Source: Candidatus Spyradenecus faecavium (GTDB lineage: Bacteria; Verrucomicrobiota; Kiritimatiellia; RFP12; DVOR01). From it: a stretch of 7,230 bases of DNA. Of the stretch, positions 1 through 6,743 are shown piece by piece; position 1 is the first letter of the stretch, and each line of letters opens with the position of its first letter. The notes under the pieces were generated by a model. It was not told the origin of the DNA, did not search any database, and saw only the letters and a program-made list of their open reading frames with translations. The translations under genes were made by a program, and so were the position numbers. The stretch lies in contig DVOR01000074.1 of NCBI GenBank assembly GCA_018713405.1, positions 1 through 7,230 of the forward strand. The letters run 5' to 3'.

Positions 1-42
1 ACCCTCTTCGCCGAGGAGCCCCCCCCGACCCCCGCCCCCTGA
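1..42 (+). CDS. 3' end of an upstream gene, product unknown (partial)
   Basis: Reading from base 1 gives 13 sense codons, TLFAEEPPPTPAP, then TGA at 40-42. All 13 codons end in G or C, as in the complete genes of this window, and an intrinsic terminator begins 18 bases after the stop, which is where a gene end is expected. The Pro-rich tail does not identify a family. The C-rich composition would by itself give G/C third positions, so the frame is likely but not certain. The start and nearly all of the gene lie outside the window. Confidence 0.5.
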   Translation, partial: TLFAEEPPPTPAP

Positions 43-60
43 CGCCCACCCCCACCCCTT

Positions 61-84
61 TCCCCGGCCCCCCGGGGATTTTTT
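61..84 (+). terminator. intrinsic terminator of the upstream gene
   Basis: A perfect 7-bp stem (TCCCCGG at 61-67 with CCGGGGA at 72-78) closes a CCCC loop and is followed directly by six T residues (79-84). This is the classic Rho-independent layout for the + strand. It sits 18 bases after the TGA at 40-42, supporting that stop codon as a real gene end and separating the upstream unit from the transporter gene. Confidence 0.85.
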
Positions 85-136
85 GTGCCCGCGCACGCCT
101 TCCGTCGCGGCAGCCCCCCAAGCGCCCCCACACGAA

Positions 137-221
137 ACCCTAAGGGGTCGAGGGCGAAACCCTAAGGGGTTCGACCCAAAACCCTAAGGGTTTCGGGGCA
201 GACCCTTAAGGGTTTCGGAAA
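137..221. repeat. Four-unit palindromic repeat array, copy A
   Basis: Four imperfect to perfect palindromes with core CCCTWAGGG or CCCTTAAGGG are centred at 142, 164, 186 and 207.5, so the spacing is 22, 22 and 21.5 bp. Arms extend as GAAACCC/GGGTTTC, giving an idealised unit CGAAACCCTTAAGGGTTTCG. The unit nearest the transporter gene (203-212) has the even, perfect 10-bp core; the other three have the odd 9-bp core. Read on the - strand, the 85 bases match 6834-6918 at 81 positions. The first unit continues outward to 133. The array lies between the upstream terminator and the transporter promoter. Its function is unknown: a dispersed intergenic element (REP/BIME-like) or a multi-site protein-binding array are both possible. 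Confidence 0.9.
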
Positions 222-249
222 AAGAGGTGGACTTATGCGGGATTGCCCC

Positions 250-278
250 TTGACGGGGCGTGGGGGGCGTGGTAGACT
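250..278 (+). promoter_or_regulatory. sigma70-type promoter of the transporter gene
   Basis: TTGACG (250-255, five of six matches to TTGACA) is separated by exactly 17 bp from TAGACT (273-278, four of six matches to TATAAT). Transcription would begin near 284-286, leaving a leader of about 23 nt that contains the Shine-Dalgarno sequence AGGAGA (295-300). This placement rules out the in-frame ATG at 260, which would fall inside the promoter, and supports the start at 308. Confidence 0.65.
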
Positions 279-307
279 TGCGCGCCACTTTTCTAGGAGA
301 ACCTGGG

Positions 308-1195
308 ATGTTCGGGAAACGGTTTCGTGGAATGGCGTGCGGCATCGCGGCGGCGGTTTGCTACGGCATGAACCCGCTGGGGGCGACGGCGCTCTACGCG
401 GGTGGGTTGACGCCGGACTCGGCGCTCTTCTATCGTTACGGCTTCGCGGCGCTGCTGCTGGGCGTGGGGGTGGCGGCGAGCGGGGAGGGCTTCCGGCTGA
501 CGCGGCGCGAAGTCGGCGTCTTGGCGTCGCTGGGGGCGCTCTTCGCGGTCTCGTCGCTCACCTTCTTCGAGAGTTTCCGCGTGATGGACACGGGGCTGGC
601 GTGCACGATCCTCTTCGTCTACCCGCTGATGGTGGCGGGGGTCATGACGGCCTTCTTCGGGGAGCGGCTCACGTGGGCGATGGGGACGGCGCTGGCGTTG
701 GCGCTGGGGGGCATCGCGCTGCTGTGCAAGGGGGGCGACGGGGGCGTCAGCGTGCTGGGGGTGACGCTGGTGCTGGTCTCGGCGCTGACCTACGCGCTCT
801 ACATCGTGGTGGTGAACCGGGCCGCGCCGCGGGCCTCGGCCGCGAAGCTGACCTTCTACGTGATGCTCTTCTGCCTGCCCCTCGTGCTGGCGCATGAGGC
901 GTTGGCGGGGCAGGCGCTGCCGCAGCCGCTGACGACGCTGCCGATGTTCCTCTGGGCGCTGATGCTCGCGGTGGTGCCGACGGTGCTCTCGCTGGTGCTG
1001 ATGGCGATGGCGGTGCGCCTGGTGGGCTCCACGCCCACGGCCGTGATGGGCGCGCTCGAGCCGTTGACGGCGGTGGCGCTGGGCGTGGCGTTGCTGGGCG
1101 AGGCGCTCACCCCGCGCCTGTGCGTGGGCATCGCGCTCATCCTCGCGGCCGTCACGCTCATCACCCTGGCCGGCGCCAAACCCGCGCGAGCCTGA
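308..1195 (+). CDS. EamA/DMT-superfamily transporter
   Basis: An integral inner-membrane protein of 295 residues, the usual length for a ten-helix EamA-type carrier (two five-helix repeats). Hydrophobic segments lie near residues 8-30, 38-58, 68-88, 95-117, 121-141, 147-167, 177-197, 207-233, 237-260 and 264-290. Family hallmarks are visible in both halves: an FYRYGFAALLL segment in helix 2, YPLMVAGV...FGERLTW ending the first repeat, and LEPLTAVALGVALLGEALTP ending the second. Start: AGGAGA (295-300) lies 7 nt before ATG 308, and a promoter overlaps the alternative ATG at 260. Members export or import small metabolites, including amino acids; the substrate cannot be read from sequence. Its neighbours hom and lysC make a threonine/homoserine exporter (RhtA-like role) an attractive but unproven idea. 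It appears to be its own transcription unit, as hairpin and promoter candidates follow it. Confidence 0.88.
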   Translation: MFGKRFRGMACGIAAAVCYGMNPLGATALYAGGLTPDSALFYRYGFAALLLGVGVAASGEGFRLTRREVGVLASLGALFAVSSLTFFESFRVMDTGLACTILFVYPLMVAGVMTAFFGERLTWAMGTALALALGGIALLCKGGDGGVSVLGVTLVLVSALTYALYIVVVNRAAPRASAAKLTFYVMLFCLPLVLAHEALAGQALPQPLTTLPMFLWALMLAVVPTVLSLVLMAMAVRLVGSTPTAVMGALEPLTAVALGVALLGEALTPRLCVGIALILAAVTLITLAGAKPARA

Positions 1196-1216
1196 ATCCC
1201 GCCACACGGCCGCCGT

Positions 1217-1239
1217 GGCTTGCCCCTTCGGGGCAGGCC
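1217..1239 (+). terminator. strong hairpin after the transporter gene, possible terminator or attenuator
   Basis: GGCTTGCCCC (1217-1226) pairs with GGGGCAGGCC (1230-1239) as a 10-bp stem with one U-G wobble and a TTC loop. It starts 21 bases after the transporter stop. There is no U tract directly behind it; the first T-rich stretch is at 1252-1260, so it is not a textbook intrinsic terminator. It could slow or end readthrough into hom, protect the 3' end of the transporter mRNA, or be part of a leader control. I see no leader peptide rich in Thr or Ile codons. Confidence 0.45.
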
Positions 1240-1253
1240 TGCAGGGGGGTGTC

Positions 1254-1282
1254 TTGTTTTGTGTGGGGGTTTATGCTAAGTT
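1254..1282 (+). promoter_or_regulatory. candidate promoter of hom-lysC
   Basis: TTGTTT (1254-1259) is followed after 17 bp by TAAGTT (1277-1282), which is preceded directly by TGC (1274-1276), forming an extended -10. The -10 hexamer is weak (three of six), but this stretch is the only AT-rich part of the gap. The start would be near 1289, giving a leader of about 26 nt before the hom ATG. Other hexamers here, such as TATGCT at 1272, have unsuitable spacing. hom could also be read partly from the transporter promoter. Confidence 0.4.
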
Positions 1283-1314
1283 ATGGACTTGTTTTTCATT
1301 GAGCGGAGAGACGC

Positions 1315-2619
1315 ATGAAGGAAGTTGGCGTTGCGATTATCGGTTTCGGCACGGTCGGCGCGGGCGTGGCGGAGGGGCTCCTCAAGGGCGCGCCGCTGAT
1401 TTCGCGCCGGTGCGGCCTGAACGTGGCCCTGCGCGGGGTGGCGGACCTGGACATCACGCGCGACCGCGGGGTGGACGTGCCCCGGACGTTGCTGACGACC
1501 GACGCGATGGCCCTGGCCACACGCGCCGACGTGGACGTGGTGGTGGAGCTGATCGGCGGCACCGGCGTGGCGCAGGACGTCATCAAGGCCGCGCTGAACG
1601 CCGGCAAGTCCGTCGTCACCGCCAACAAGAAGCTGCTGGCCGAGCACGGCGCCGCCCTCTTCGCCCTGGCCCGCGAGAAGGGGGTGGACCTCTATTTCGG
1701 GGCGAGCGTGGGCGGCGGCATCCCCATCGTGCGCGCCCTGCGCGACGGCCTGGTGGCCAACGACATCCGGGCCATGCACGGCATCCTCAACGGCACCTGC
1801 AACTACATCCTCACCCGCATGGCGGCCGAGGGGTCGGGCTTCGACGACGTGTTGGCTGACGCCCAGCGCCTGGGTTACGCCGAGGCCAACCCCTCGCTGG
1901 ACATCGACGGCCACGACACGGCGCACAAGATCTGCATCCTCGCCTCGCTGGCCTACGGCGTCTCGGTGCCGCTGGACAAGATCCCCGTGAAGGGCATCCG
2001 CGGGCTGAACCCCGTGGACGTGCGCTACGCGGGCGAGCTGGGCTACGTGATCAAGCTCCTGGCCGTGTGCAAGGCGCACGGCGACAAGCTGGAGGTGCGC
2101 GTGAGCCCCACGCTGGTGCCCAAGAGCCACACCTTGGCCGCGGTGAACGACGTCTTCAACGCCGTGCTCGTGGACGGCTCGATGACGGACGACACGCTCT
2201 ACTACGGGCGCGGGGCGGGGCGCGCGGCCACGGCCAGCGCCGTCATCAGCGACATCGTCTCCGTGGCGCGCCACGTGGCCGTGCACACGCCCCGCGCGGC
2301 CGAGCCGCTGCCGCCCCTCGGGGAGACGCACTACAGCCTCCTGCCCGAGGAGGACTGCGTCAGCCGCTTCTACATCCGCCTGATGGTGCGCGAGGCCTGC
2401 GGCATGGTGGGCCGCTTCGCCACCATCCTGGGCGACCACGGCGTGAGCATCTTCGCCGCCAGCCAGCACGAGGCCACCGAAGCCCAGCGCGCCGAGGGCT
2501 ACGTGCCCGTCGTCATCCTGACGCAGCCGGCGCGCGCGGGCGACATCGTCGCGGCCCTCACCGAGATCACCGCGCAGGGCATCGTCCGCTCCATGCCCTT
2601 CCACCTCTGCATCCTTTGA
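1315..2619 (+). CDS. hom: homoserine dehydrogenase
   Basis: Cytoplasmic NAD(P)-dependent enzyme reducing aspartate-4-semialdehyde to homoserine, the branch leading to threonine and methionine. The 434-residue product has the full monofunctional architecture. A Rossmann nucleotide site GFGTVG lies at residues 10-15, ANKK at 103-106, GGGIPI at 133-138, and the signature NGTCNYIL begins at Asn159. In GHDTAHKIC, Asp201 and Lys205 match the spacing of the catalytic Asp/Lys pair known in yeast homoserine dehydrogenase. A C-terminal ACT domain (about 350-430, FYIRLMVREACGMVGRFATI) implies allosteric feedback, in this family usually by threonine. There is no fused kinase domain, unlike E. coli ThrA. 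The start ATG has GGAGAG at 1305-1310 just upstream. lysC follows after 31 nt on the same strand, probably in one transcript. One detail: residue 129 is Gly where many homologues have Glu (EASV/EAAV). Confidence 0.95.
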   Translation: MKEVGVAIIGFGTVGAGVAEGLLKGAPLISRRCGLNVALRGVADLDITRDRGVDVPRTLLTTDAMALATRADVDVVVELIGGTGVAQDVIKAALNAGKSVVTANKKLLAEHGAALFALAREKGVDLYFGASVGGGIPIVRALRDGLVANDIRAMHGILNGTCNYILTRMAAEGSGFDDVLADAQRLGYAEANPSLDIDGHDTAHKICILASLAYGVSVPLDKIPVKGIRGLNPVDVRYAGELGYVIKLLAVCKAHGDKLEVRVSPTLVPKSHTLAAVNDVFNAVLVDGSMTDDTLYYGRGAGRAATASAVISDIVSVARHVAVHTPRAAEPLPPLGETHYSLLPEEDCVSRFYIRLMVREACGMVGRFATILGDHGVSIFAASQHEATEAQRAEGYVPVVILTQPARAGDIVAALTEITAQGIVRSMPFHLCIL

Positions 2620-2650
2620 CCCATCCCACACAGTTGGAGTCCCCACACCC

Positions 2651-4018
2651 ATGAAAGTCTGCAAGTTCGGCGGGTCCTCCGTCGCCGACGCCACCCAGGT
2701 CGCGAAGATCCGCGACATCATCGCCTCCGATCCCACCCGCCGCATCGTCGTGGTCTCCGCGCCCGGCAAGCGGAACAAGGGCGACACCAAGGTCACCGAC
2801 CTGCTCATCGAGTGCGCCGGCCGTTGCCTGACCCAGCGCGACCCCGCCGAGGTGCGCGACGCCATCGTCGCCCGCTACGACGAGATCCGCGAGGGCCTGG
2901 GCCTGGACCCCGCCGTGATGGACGAGATCCGCGCCGACCTGGACGCCCGCATCGCCGCCTACAAGGACCTCGAGGCCGCGCGCTTCATGGACCTGATGAA
3001 GGCCGCGGGCGAGGACAACGCCGCGAAGATCGTCGCCGCCGCCTTCCGTGCCGGCGGCCTCCGCGCCGAGTACGCCAACCCGCAGGAGGCGGGGCTCCTC
3101 ATGTCCGACGACTTCGGCAACGCCCAGGTGCTGCCGGAATCCTACAAGCGCCTGGCGGACTACCTCAACGCGCGCACCGAGAGCGAGATCGTCGTCTTCC
3201 CCGGCTTCTTCGGCTACACGCAGGCCGGCGACGTGGCGACCTTCCCGCGCGGCGGCTCGGACATCACCGGCTCCATCCTCGCCGCCGCCGTCAAGGCCAA
3301 GGTCTACGAGAACTTCACCGACGTCGACGCCGTCTATCCCGTCGACCCGCGCCTGGTGCCGGAGGTGACGCAGGGCATCCCCGAGATGACCTACCGCGAG
3401 ATGCGCGAGCTCTCCTACGCCGGCTTCGGCGTCTTCCAGGACGAGGCCATCATTCCCGCCGTCAAGGCCGCCATCCCGATCAACATCCGCAACACCAACC
3501 ACCCCGACGCCCCCGGCACGATGATCGTGCACCACCGCCGCGCGCGCCAGGGCTCCGTCGTCGGCATCGCCTCCTCGGCCGGCTTCTGCACCCTCTACAT
3601 CGACAAGTACATGATGAACCGGGAGATCGGTTTCGGCCGCCGCCTGCTCCAGATCCTCGAGGAGGAGGGCATCTCCTACGAGCACATGCCCTCGGGCATC
3701 GACAACGTCTCGGTCGTCTTCCGCGAGGAAGGCTTCACCCCCGAGGTCGAGGGCCGCGTGCGCGACCACATCATGCGCGAGCTCAAGCCCGACAACCTGC
3801 AGATCGAGCGCGGCACCGCCCTCATCATGATCGTCGGCGAGGGCCTCTACTACACGCCCGGCATGGCCGCCCACGCCACCCTGGCCCTCTTCCGCGAGGG
3901 CATCTCCCTGGACATGATGAACCAAGGCTCCTCCGAGATCTCCATGATGTTCGGCATCCAGAGCTCCCAGCGCGAGAACGCCGTCCGCGCCCTCTACCAC
4001 GCCTTCTTCAAGGACTGA
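2651..4018 (+). CDS. lysC: aspartate kinase with two C-terminal ACT domains
   Basis: Phosphorylates aspartate to 4-aspartyl phosphate, the committed first step towards lysine, threonine and methionine. The 455 residues begin with the diagnostic KFGGSS (5-10), followed by VVVSAPGKRNKGDTKVTDLL (about 34-53), the catalytic-domain motifs RGGSDITG (200-207) and FTDVDAVY (222-229), and TYREMRELSYAGFGVFQDEA. Two ACT domains follow, roughly 305-375 and 385-455, the last with GEGLYYTPGMAAHA and NQGSSEISMMFGI, so feedback inhibition by lysine and/or threonine is expected. Length and style match the single-polypeptide, monofunctional class rather than the alpha/beta overlapping Bacillus/Corynebacterium type. 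The start ATG has GGAG at 2636-2639, with a rather long 11-nt spacing; no earlier in-frame start is as close to the conserved N terminus. It lies 31 nt behind hom and ends at a strong terminator. Gene symbol by function. Confidence 0.94.
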   Translation: MKVCKFGGSSVADATQVAKIRDIIASDPTRRIVVVSAPGKRNKGDTKVTDLLIECAGRCLTQRDPAEVRDAIVARYDEIREGLGLDPAVMDEIRADLDARIAAYKDLEAARFMDLMKAAGEDNAAKIVAAAFRAGGLRAEYANPQEAGLLMSDDFGNAQVLPESYKRLADYLNARTESEIVVFPGFFGYTQAGDVATFPRGGSDITGSILAAAVKAKVYENFTDVDAVYPVDPRLVPEVTQGIPEMTYREMRELSYAGFGVFQDEAIIPAVKAAIPINIRNTNHPDAPGTMIVHHRRARQGSVVGIASSAGFCTLYIDKYMMNREIGFGRRLLQILEEEGISYEHMPSGIDNVSVVFREEGFTPEVEGRVRDHIMRELKPDNLQIERGTALIMIVGEGLYYTPGMAAHATLALFREGISLDMMNQGSSEISMMFGIQSSQRENAVRALYHAFFKD

Positions 4019-4033
4019 CCGGGCGCCGCCCGG
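4019..4033 (+). other. small hairpin directly after the lysC stop
   Basis: CCGGGC (4019-4024) pairs with GCCCGG (4028-4033) around a GCC loop, beginning at the first base after the TGA. It has no T tract of its own and is followed within a few bases by the main terminator hairpin. It may only be a by-product of GC-rich sequence, or a 3' stabilising stem. Confidence 0.4.
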
Positions 4034-4035
4034 GC

Positions 4036-4076
4036 ACGAAAAAGGGACGCGGCCCGACGGCCGCGCCCCTTTTCGT
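4036..4076. terminator. bidirectional intrinsic terminator between lysC and clpC
   Basis: CGCGGCC (4048-4054) pairs with GGCCGCG (4059-4065) around a CGAC loop. After one A-C mismatch the stem continues through GGG/CCC (4044-4046 with 4067-4069) and an A run on the left (4039-4043) opposite TTTT on the right (4070-4073). With one A bulged, ACG/CGT can extend the base. On the + strand the U run follows the stem and ends lysC; on the - strand the A run becomes a U run and ends clpC, whose stop lies at 4099-4097. One hairpin therefore serves two convergent genes. Confidence 0.85.
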
Positions 4077-4096
4077 TTGGCGCTCCCGCCCGCGGC

Positions 4097-6700
4097 TCAG
4101 CGCGTGGCGGAGGAGCTCTGCACCGCGGTCTTGCCGGCGCGCCGGCGGGTCGGGGGCTGGCGCGTGGCCTTGCGCTGGGGGGCGCCCTGCGCCGCCGCGC
4201 GGGCGGTGGCGACGAGGCGCTTGACGCCGTCGGGGCCGGGCTCGCCGGGGGTCAGCAGGTAAGGCGTCTTGCGCGGGCCGTCGCGGAGCACGGCGTCGGC
4301 CAGGGCGTCCTCCACCAGGCGCTCGATGGCGCGGCGGAGGGGGCGGGCGCCCTGCTCGGGCTTGAAGCCCTCGTCGAGCACCAGGGCCAGGGCGGCGGCG
4401 TCAAGCTCGAACTGCACGCCCGCGGCGGCAAGGCGCTTGCGGACGGCGGCCAGCTCCACGTCGAGGATCTTCGCCATGGCCTCGCGGTCGAGGGCACGGA
4501 AGACGATGACCTCGTCGAAGCGGTTGATGAGCTCGGGCTTGAGGGTCTTGCGGAGCTCGGCGAGGATCTTCGTGCGCAGGGCCTCATGCGCCATGAGGAC
4601 GCCCTTGGCGGCCTCGCCGGGGAGGAAGCCCATCGTGGGGGCCTCGCCCGCGAAGTTGCAGCCGATGTTCGAGGTGAGGATGACGACCGTGTTGCGGAAG
4701 TCCACGCGGCGGCCCAGGCCGTCGGTCAGGCACCCTTCCTCCAAGATTTGGAGCAGGGTGTTCATCACGTCGGGGTGGGCCTTCTCGATCTCGTCGAAGA
4801 GCACGACGGAATAGGGGCGGCGGCGGACGCGCTCGGTGAGCTGGCCGCCCTCCTCGTGGCCGACGTAGCCGGGGGGCGACCCGACCAGGCGGCTGACGGT
4901 GTGCTTCTCCATGTACTCGGACATATCGAGCTGGATGAGGGCCTTGGCGTCGCCGAAGAGGCTCGTGGCCAGGGCCTTGGCCAGCAGCGTCTTGCCCACG
5001 CCGCTCGGCCCCAGGAAGAGGAAGGAGCCGATGGGCCGCGCGGGGTCCTTCATCCCGGCGCGGGCGCGGCGCAGGGCGCGCGCCACGGCGGAGACGGCGT
5101 CGTGCTGGCCGATGACGCGGGCGTCGAGCTCCCGCTCCAGCTCCAGCATGCGGCGGCGGTCGCCCTCGGTCATCTGGTTGACGGGCACGCCGGTCATCGT
5201 CGCCACGGTCTGCGCCACGGCGTCGGCGGTGACGACGAGCTTCTTGGCGCCGTGCTTGGCCTGCCACTTCGCCAACTCGGCCTCGAAGGTCTCGAGCGCC
5301 TGGGCCTCGCGGTCGCGCAGGATGGCGGCGGAGTCGTAGTCCTCGGCCTCGATGGCCTTCTCCTTCTTGGCCGTGATGGCGCGGGCGTCCTGCTCCAGTT
5401 TGCGCAGGTGGGCCGGGCGCATGGCCACGGAGAGCCGCAGGCGCGAGCCGGTCTCGTCGATGACGTCGATGGCCTTGTCCGGCAGCTGGCGCGCGGGCAT
5501 GTAGCGCGCGGTCAAGCGCACGGCGGCCTCGAGCGCGGCGGGGGCGTAGCGCACCCCGTGGTGCTCGGCGTACTTCGGCGACAGCCCCTGCAGGATGGCG
5601 ATGGCCTCGGCCGGCGTGGGCTCGTCCACCATCACCGTCTGGAAGCGCCGCTCCAGCGCGGCGTCCTTCTCGATTCCCTTGCGGTACTCGTTGAGCGTGG
5701 TCGCGCCGATGCACTGGAACTCGCCGCGCGCCAAGGCCGGCTTGATGATGTTCGCCGCGTCCATCGCGCCCTCGGCGCCGCCCGCCCCAACGATGGTGTG
5801 CAGCTCATCCAGGAAGAGGATGATCTGCCCGCTGGACGAGACCTCGTTGATCACGCGCTTCAGGCGCTCCTCGAACTGCCCGCGGAACTGCGTCCCGGCC
5901 ACGAGCAGCGCCATGTCCAGCGCCACCACCCGCTTGTTGAGCATCGACTCCGGCACCTCGCCCGAGGCGATGGCCTGCGCCAGCCCCTCGACGACCGCCG
6001 TCTTGCCCACGCCGGCCTCGCCGATGAGCACCGCGTTGTTCTTGCTGCGGCGGCAGAGGATCTGCACCAGGCGGCGCAGCTCCTTCTCGCGCCCGATCAC
6101 GGGATCCAGCTTGTCCTTCGCCGCCAGCGCCGTCAGGTCCCGCCCGAAGGTGTCCAGGGCCGGCGTCTTCTTCGGCCCCTTCCCCTCCTCCTCGGGCGAT
6201 TGCTCCTGCGCCTGGGGCTTCAGCGCCTCAGGCCCCTCGAACTCCTGCTCCGTGGCGTCGGTCTGCGGCATGAACTTCTCGAGCGACTCCGTCGTCACCC
6301 CCAGCTGGCGCAACACCAACGCGCCCAGGCCGCCCTCCGTCACGATGGCGAAGAGCAGGATCGTCGTGTCCACCTGCTGACGGCCGCGCGTCTCCGCGAC
6401 CATCCGCGCCACGTCGCAGATCTTCCGGGCGCGCTGCGACCACGGCAGGCCCGCGGGGGCCGAGTCCTGGACGCCCCCGGAGGGCGCGGCCTGCGCCTCC
6501 ACGCGCACCCGAAGGTCCTCGCTGGACGTGTTGAACGCCCTGCGCAGGATCTGCTGCGCCCGGCACTCCACCTCCGCCAACGCGATGGTCAGATGCTCCG
6601 TGCCCACATGGTCATGGCCCAGGCGCTGCGCCTCGACCTGCGCCTGGCGCATCACGCGCCGCGCGTTCGGGGAAAACCCCGTCAAATCCGGCAATTCCAT
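4097..6700 (-). CDS. clpC: ClpC-type AAA+ unfoldase (ATP-binding subunit of the Clp protease)
   Basis: Hexameric cytoplasmic AAA+ machine that unfolds proteins and passes them to ClpP. The 867 residues show two Clp N repeats (about 7-70 and 85-145; GHDHVGTEHLTIAL is typical), then an acidic Gln/Glu/Pro linker (about 150-185). D1 follows with Walker A GEAGVGKT (227-234) and Walker B Asp298-Glu299. A short middle domain carries a UVR-like segment near 440-465 (KAIEAEDYDSA). D2 has Walker A GPSGVGKT (564-571) and Walker B Asp636-Glu637. The short middle domain indicates ClpC, not ClpB, and MGF (690-692), placed after LTSNIG, sits where ClpP-binding unfoldases carry their L/I/V-G-F loop. The start ATG is preceded on its strand by GAGAG and, further out, GAGG. 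The last 42 residues form a basic tail (11 Lys/Arg, no Asp/Glu) not typical of the family. It is convergent with lysC and appears monocistronic here. Confidence 0.93.
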   Translation of the reverse strand: MELPDLTGFSPNARRVMRQAQVEAQRLGHDHVGTEHLTIALAEVECRAQQILRRAFNTSSEDLRVRVEAQAAPSGGVQDSAPAGLPWSQRARKICDVARMVAETRGRQQVDTTILLFAIVTEGGLGALVLRQLGVTTESLEKFMPQTDATEQEFEGPEALKPQAQEQSPEEEGKGPKKTPALDTFGRDLTALAAKDKLDPVIGREKELRRLVQILCRRSKNNAVLIGEAGVGKTAVVEGLAQAIASGEVPESMLNKRVVALDMALLVAGTQFRGQFEERLKRVINEVSSSGQIILFLDELHTIVGAGGAEGAMDAANIIKPALARGEFQCIGATTLNEYRKGIEKDAALERRFQTVMVDEPTPAEAIAILQGLSPKYAEHHGVRYAPAALEAAVRLTARYMPARQLPDKAIDVIDETGSRLRLSVAMRPAHLRKLEQDARAITAKKEKAIEAEDYDSAAILRDREAQALETFEAELAKWQAKHGAKKLVVTADAVAQTVATMTGVPVNQMTEGDRRRMLELERELDARVIGQHDAVSAVARALRRARAGMKDPARPIGSFLFLGPSGVGKTLLAKALATSLFGDAKALIQLDMSEYMEKHTVSRLVGSPPGYVGHEEGGQLTERVRRRPYSVVLFDEIEKAHPDVMNTLLQILEEGCLTDGLGRRVDFRNTVVILTSNIGCNFAGEAPTMGFLPGEAAKGVLMAHEALRTKILAELRKTLKPELINRFDEVIVFRALDREAMAKILDVELAAVRKRLAAAGVQFELDAAALALVLDEGFKPEQGARPLRRAIERLVEDALADAVLRDGPRKTPYLLTPGEPGPDGVKRLVATARAAAQGAPQRKATRQPPTRRRAGKTAVQSSSATR

Positions 6701-6720
6701 CTTCTCTCAAACCTCACTTC

Positions 6721-6743
6721 CTAAAACAGGCCCATTATTTTAG
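6721..6743. promoter_or_regulatory. inverted repeat over the clpC -10, possible operator
   Basis: CTAAAA (6721-6726) and TTTTAG (6738-6743) are perfect inverted arms separated by 11 bp, a centre-to-centre distance of 17 bp. The right arm overlaps the clpC -10 element and the left arm lies just after the predicted start of transcription, a position suited to a repressor. Arms of six A/T-rich bases can occur by chance, and no known heat-shock operator (CIRCE, CtsR) is recognisable. Confidence 0.3.

Noticed and set aside
133..221. Telomere-like heptamers (CCCTAAA/TTTAGGG) or plant telo-box resemblance
   Set aside because: The units are spaced palindromes at 22 bp, not tandem heptamers, and the surroundings are typical bacterial genes; the similarity is coincidental.
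260..307. Earlier ATG at 260 for the transporter
   Set aside because: It lies between the -35 and -10 of the predicted promoter, lacks a Shine-Dalgarno sequence and adds 16 residues that are not family-like; ATG 308 has AGGAGA at a 7-nt spacing.
1276..2865. 529-codon open frame on the - strand over hom
   Set aside because: It mirrors a well-conserved homoserine dehydrogenase, runs past the hom start and end into lysC, and its His/Val/Ala/Gly-rich product resembles no family.
2567..4000. 477-codon open frame on the - strand over lysC
   Set aside because: Antisense shadow of aspartate kinase; no domain, and the + strand reading explains the sequence completely.
4586..6724. 712-codon open frame on the + strand opposite clpC
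   Set aside because: It is antisense to a full-length ClpC with every motif intact; the translation is low-complexity Leu/Arg/His/Gly-rich sequence, a usual by-product of GC-rich codon bias.
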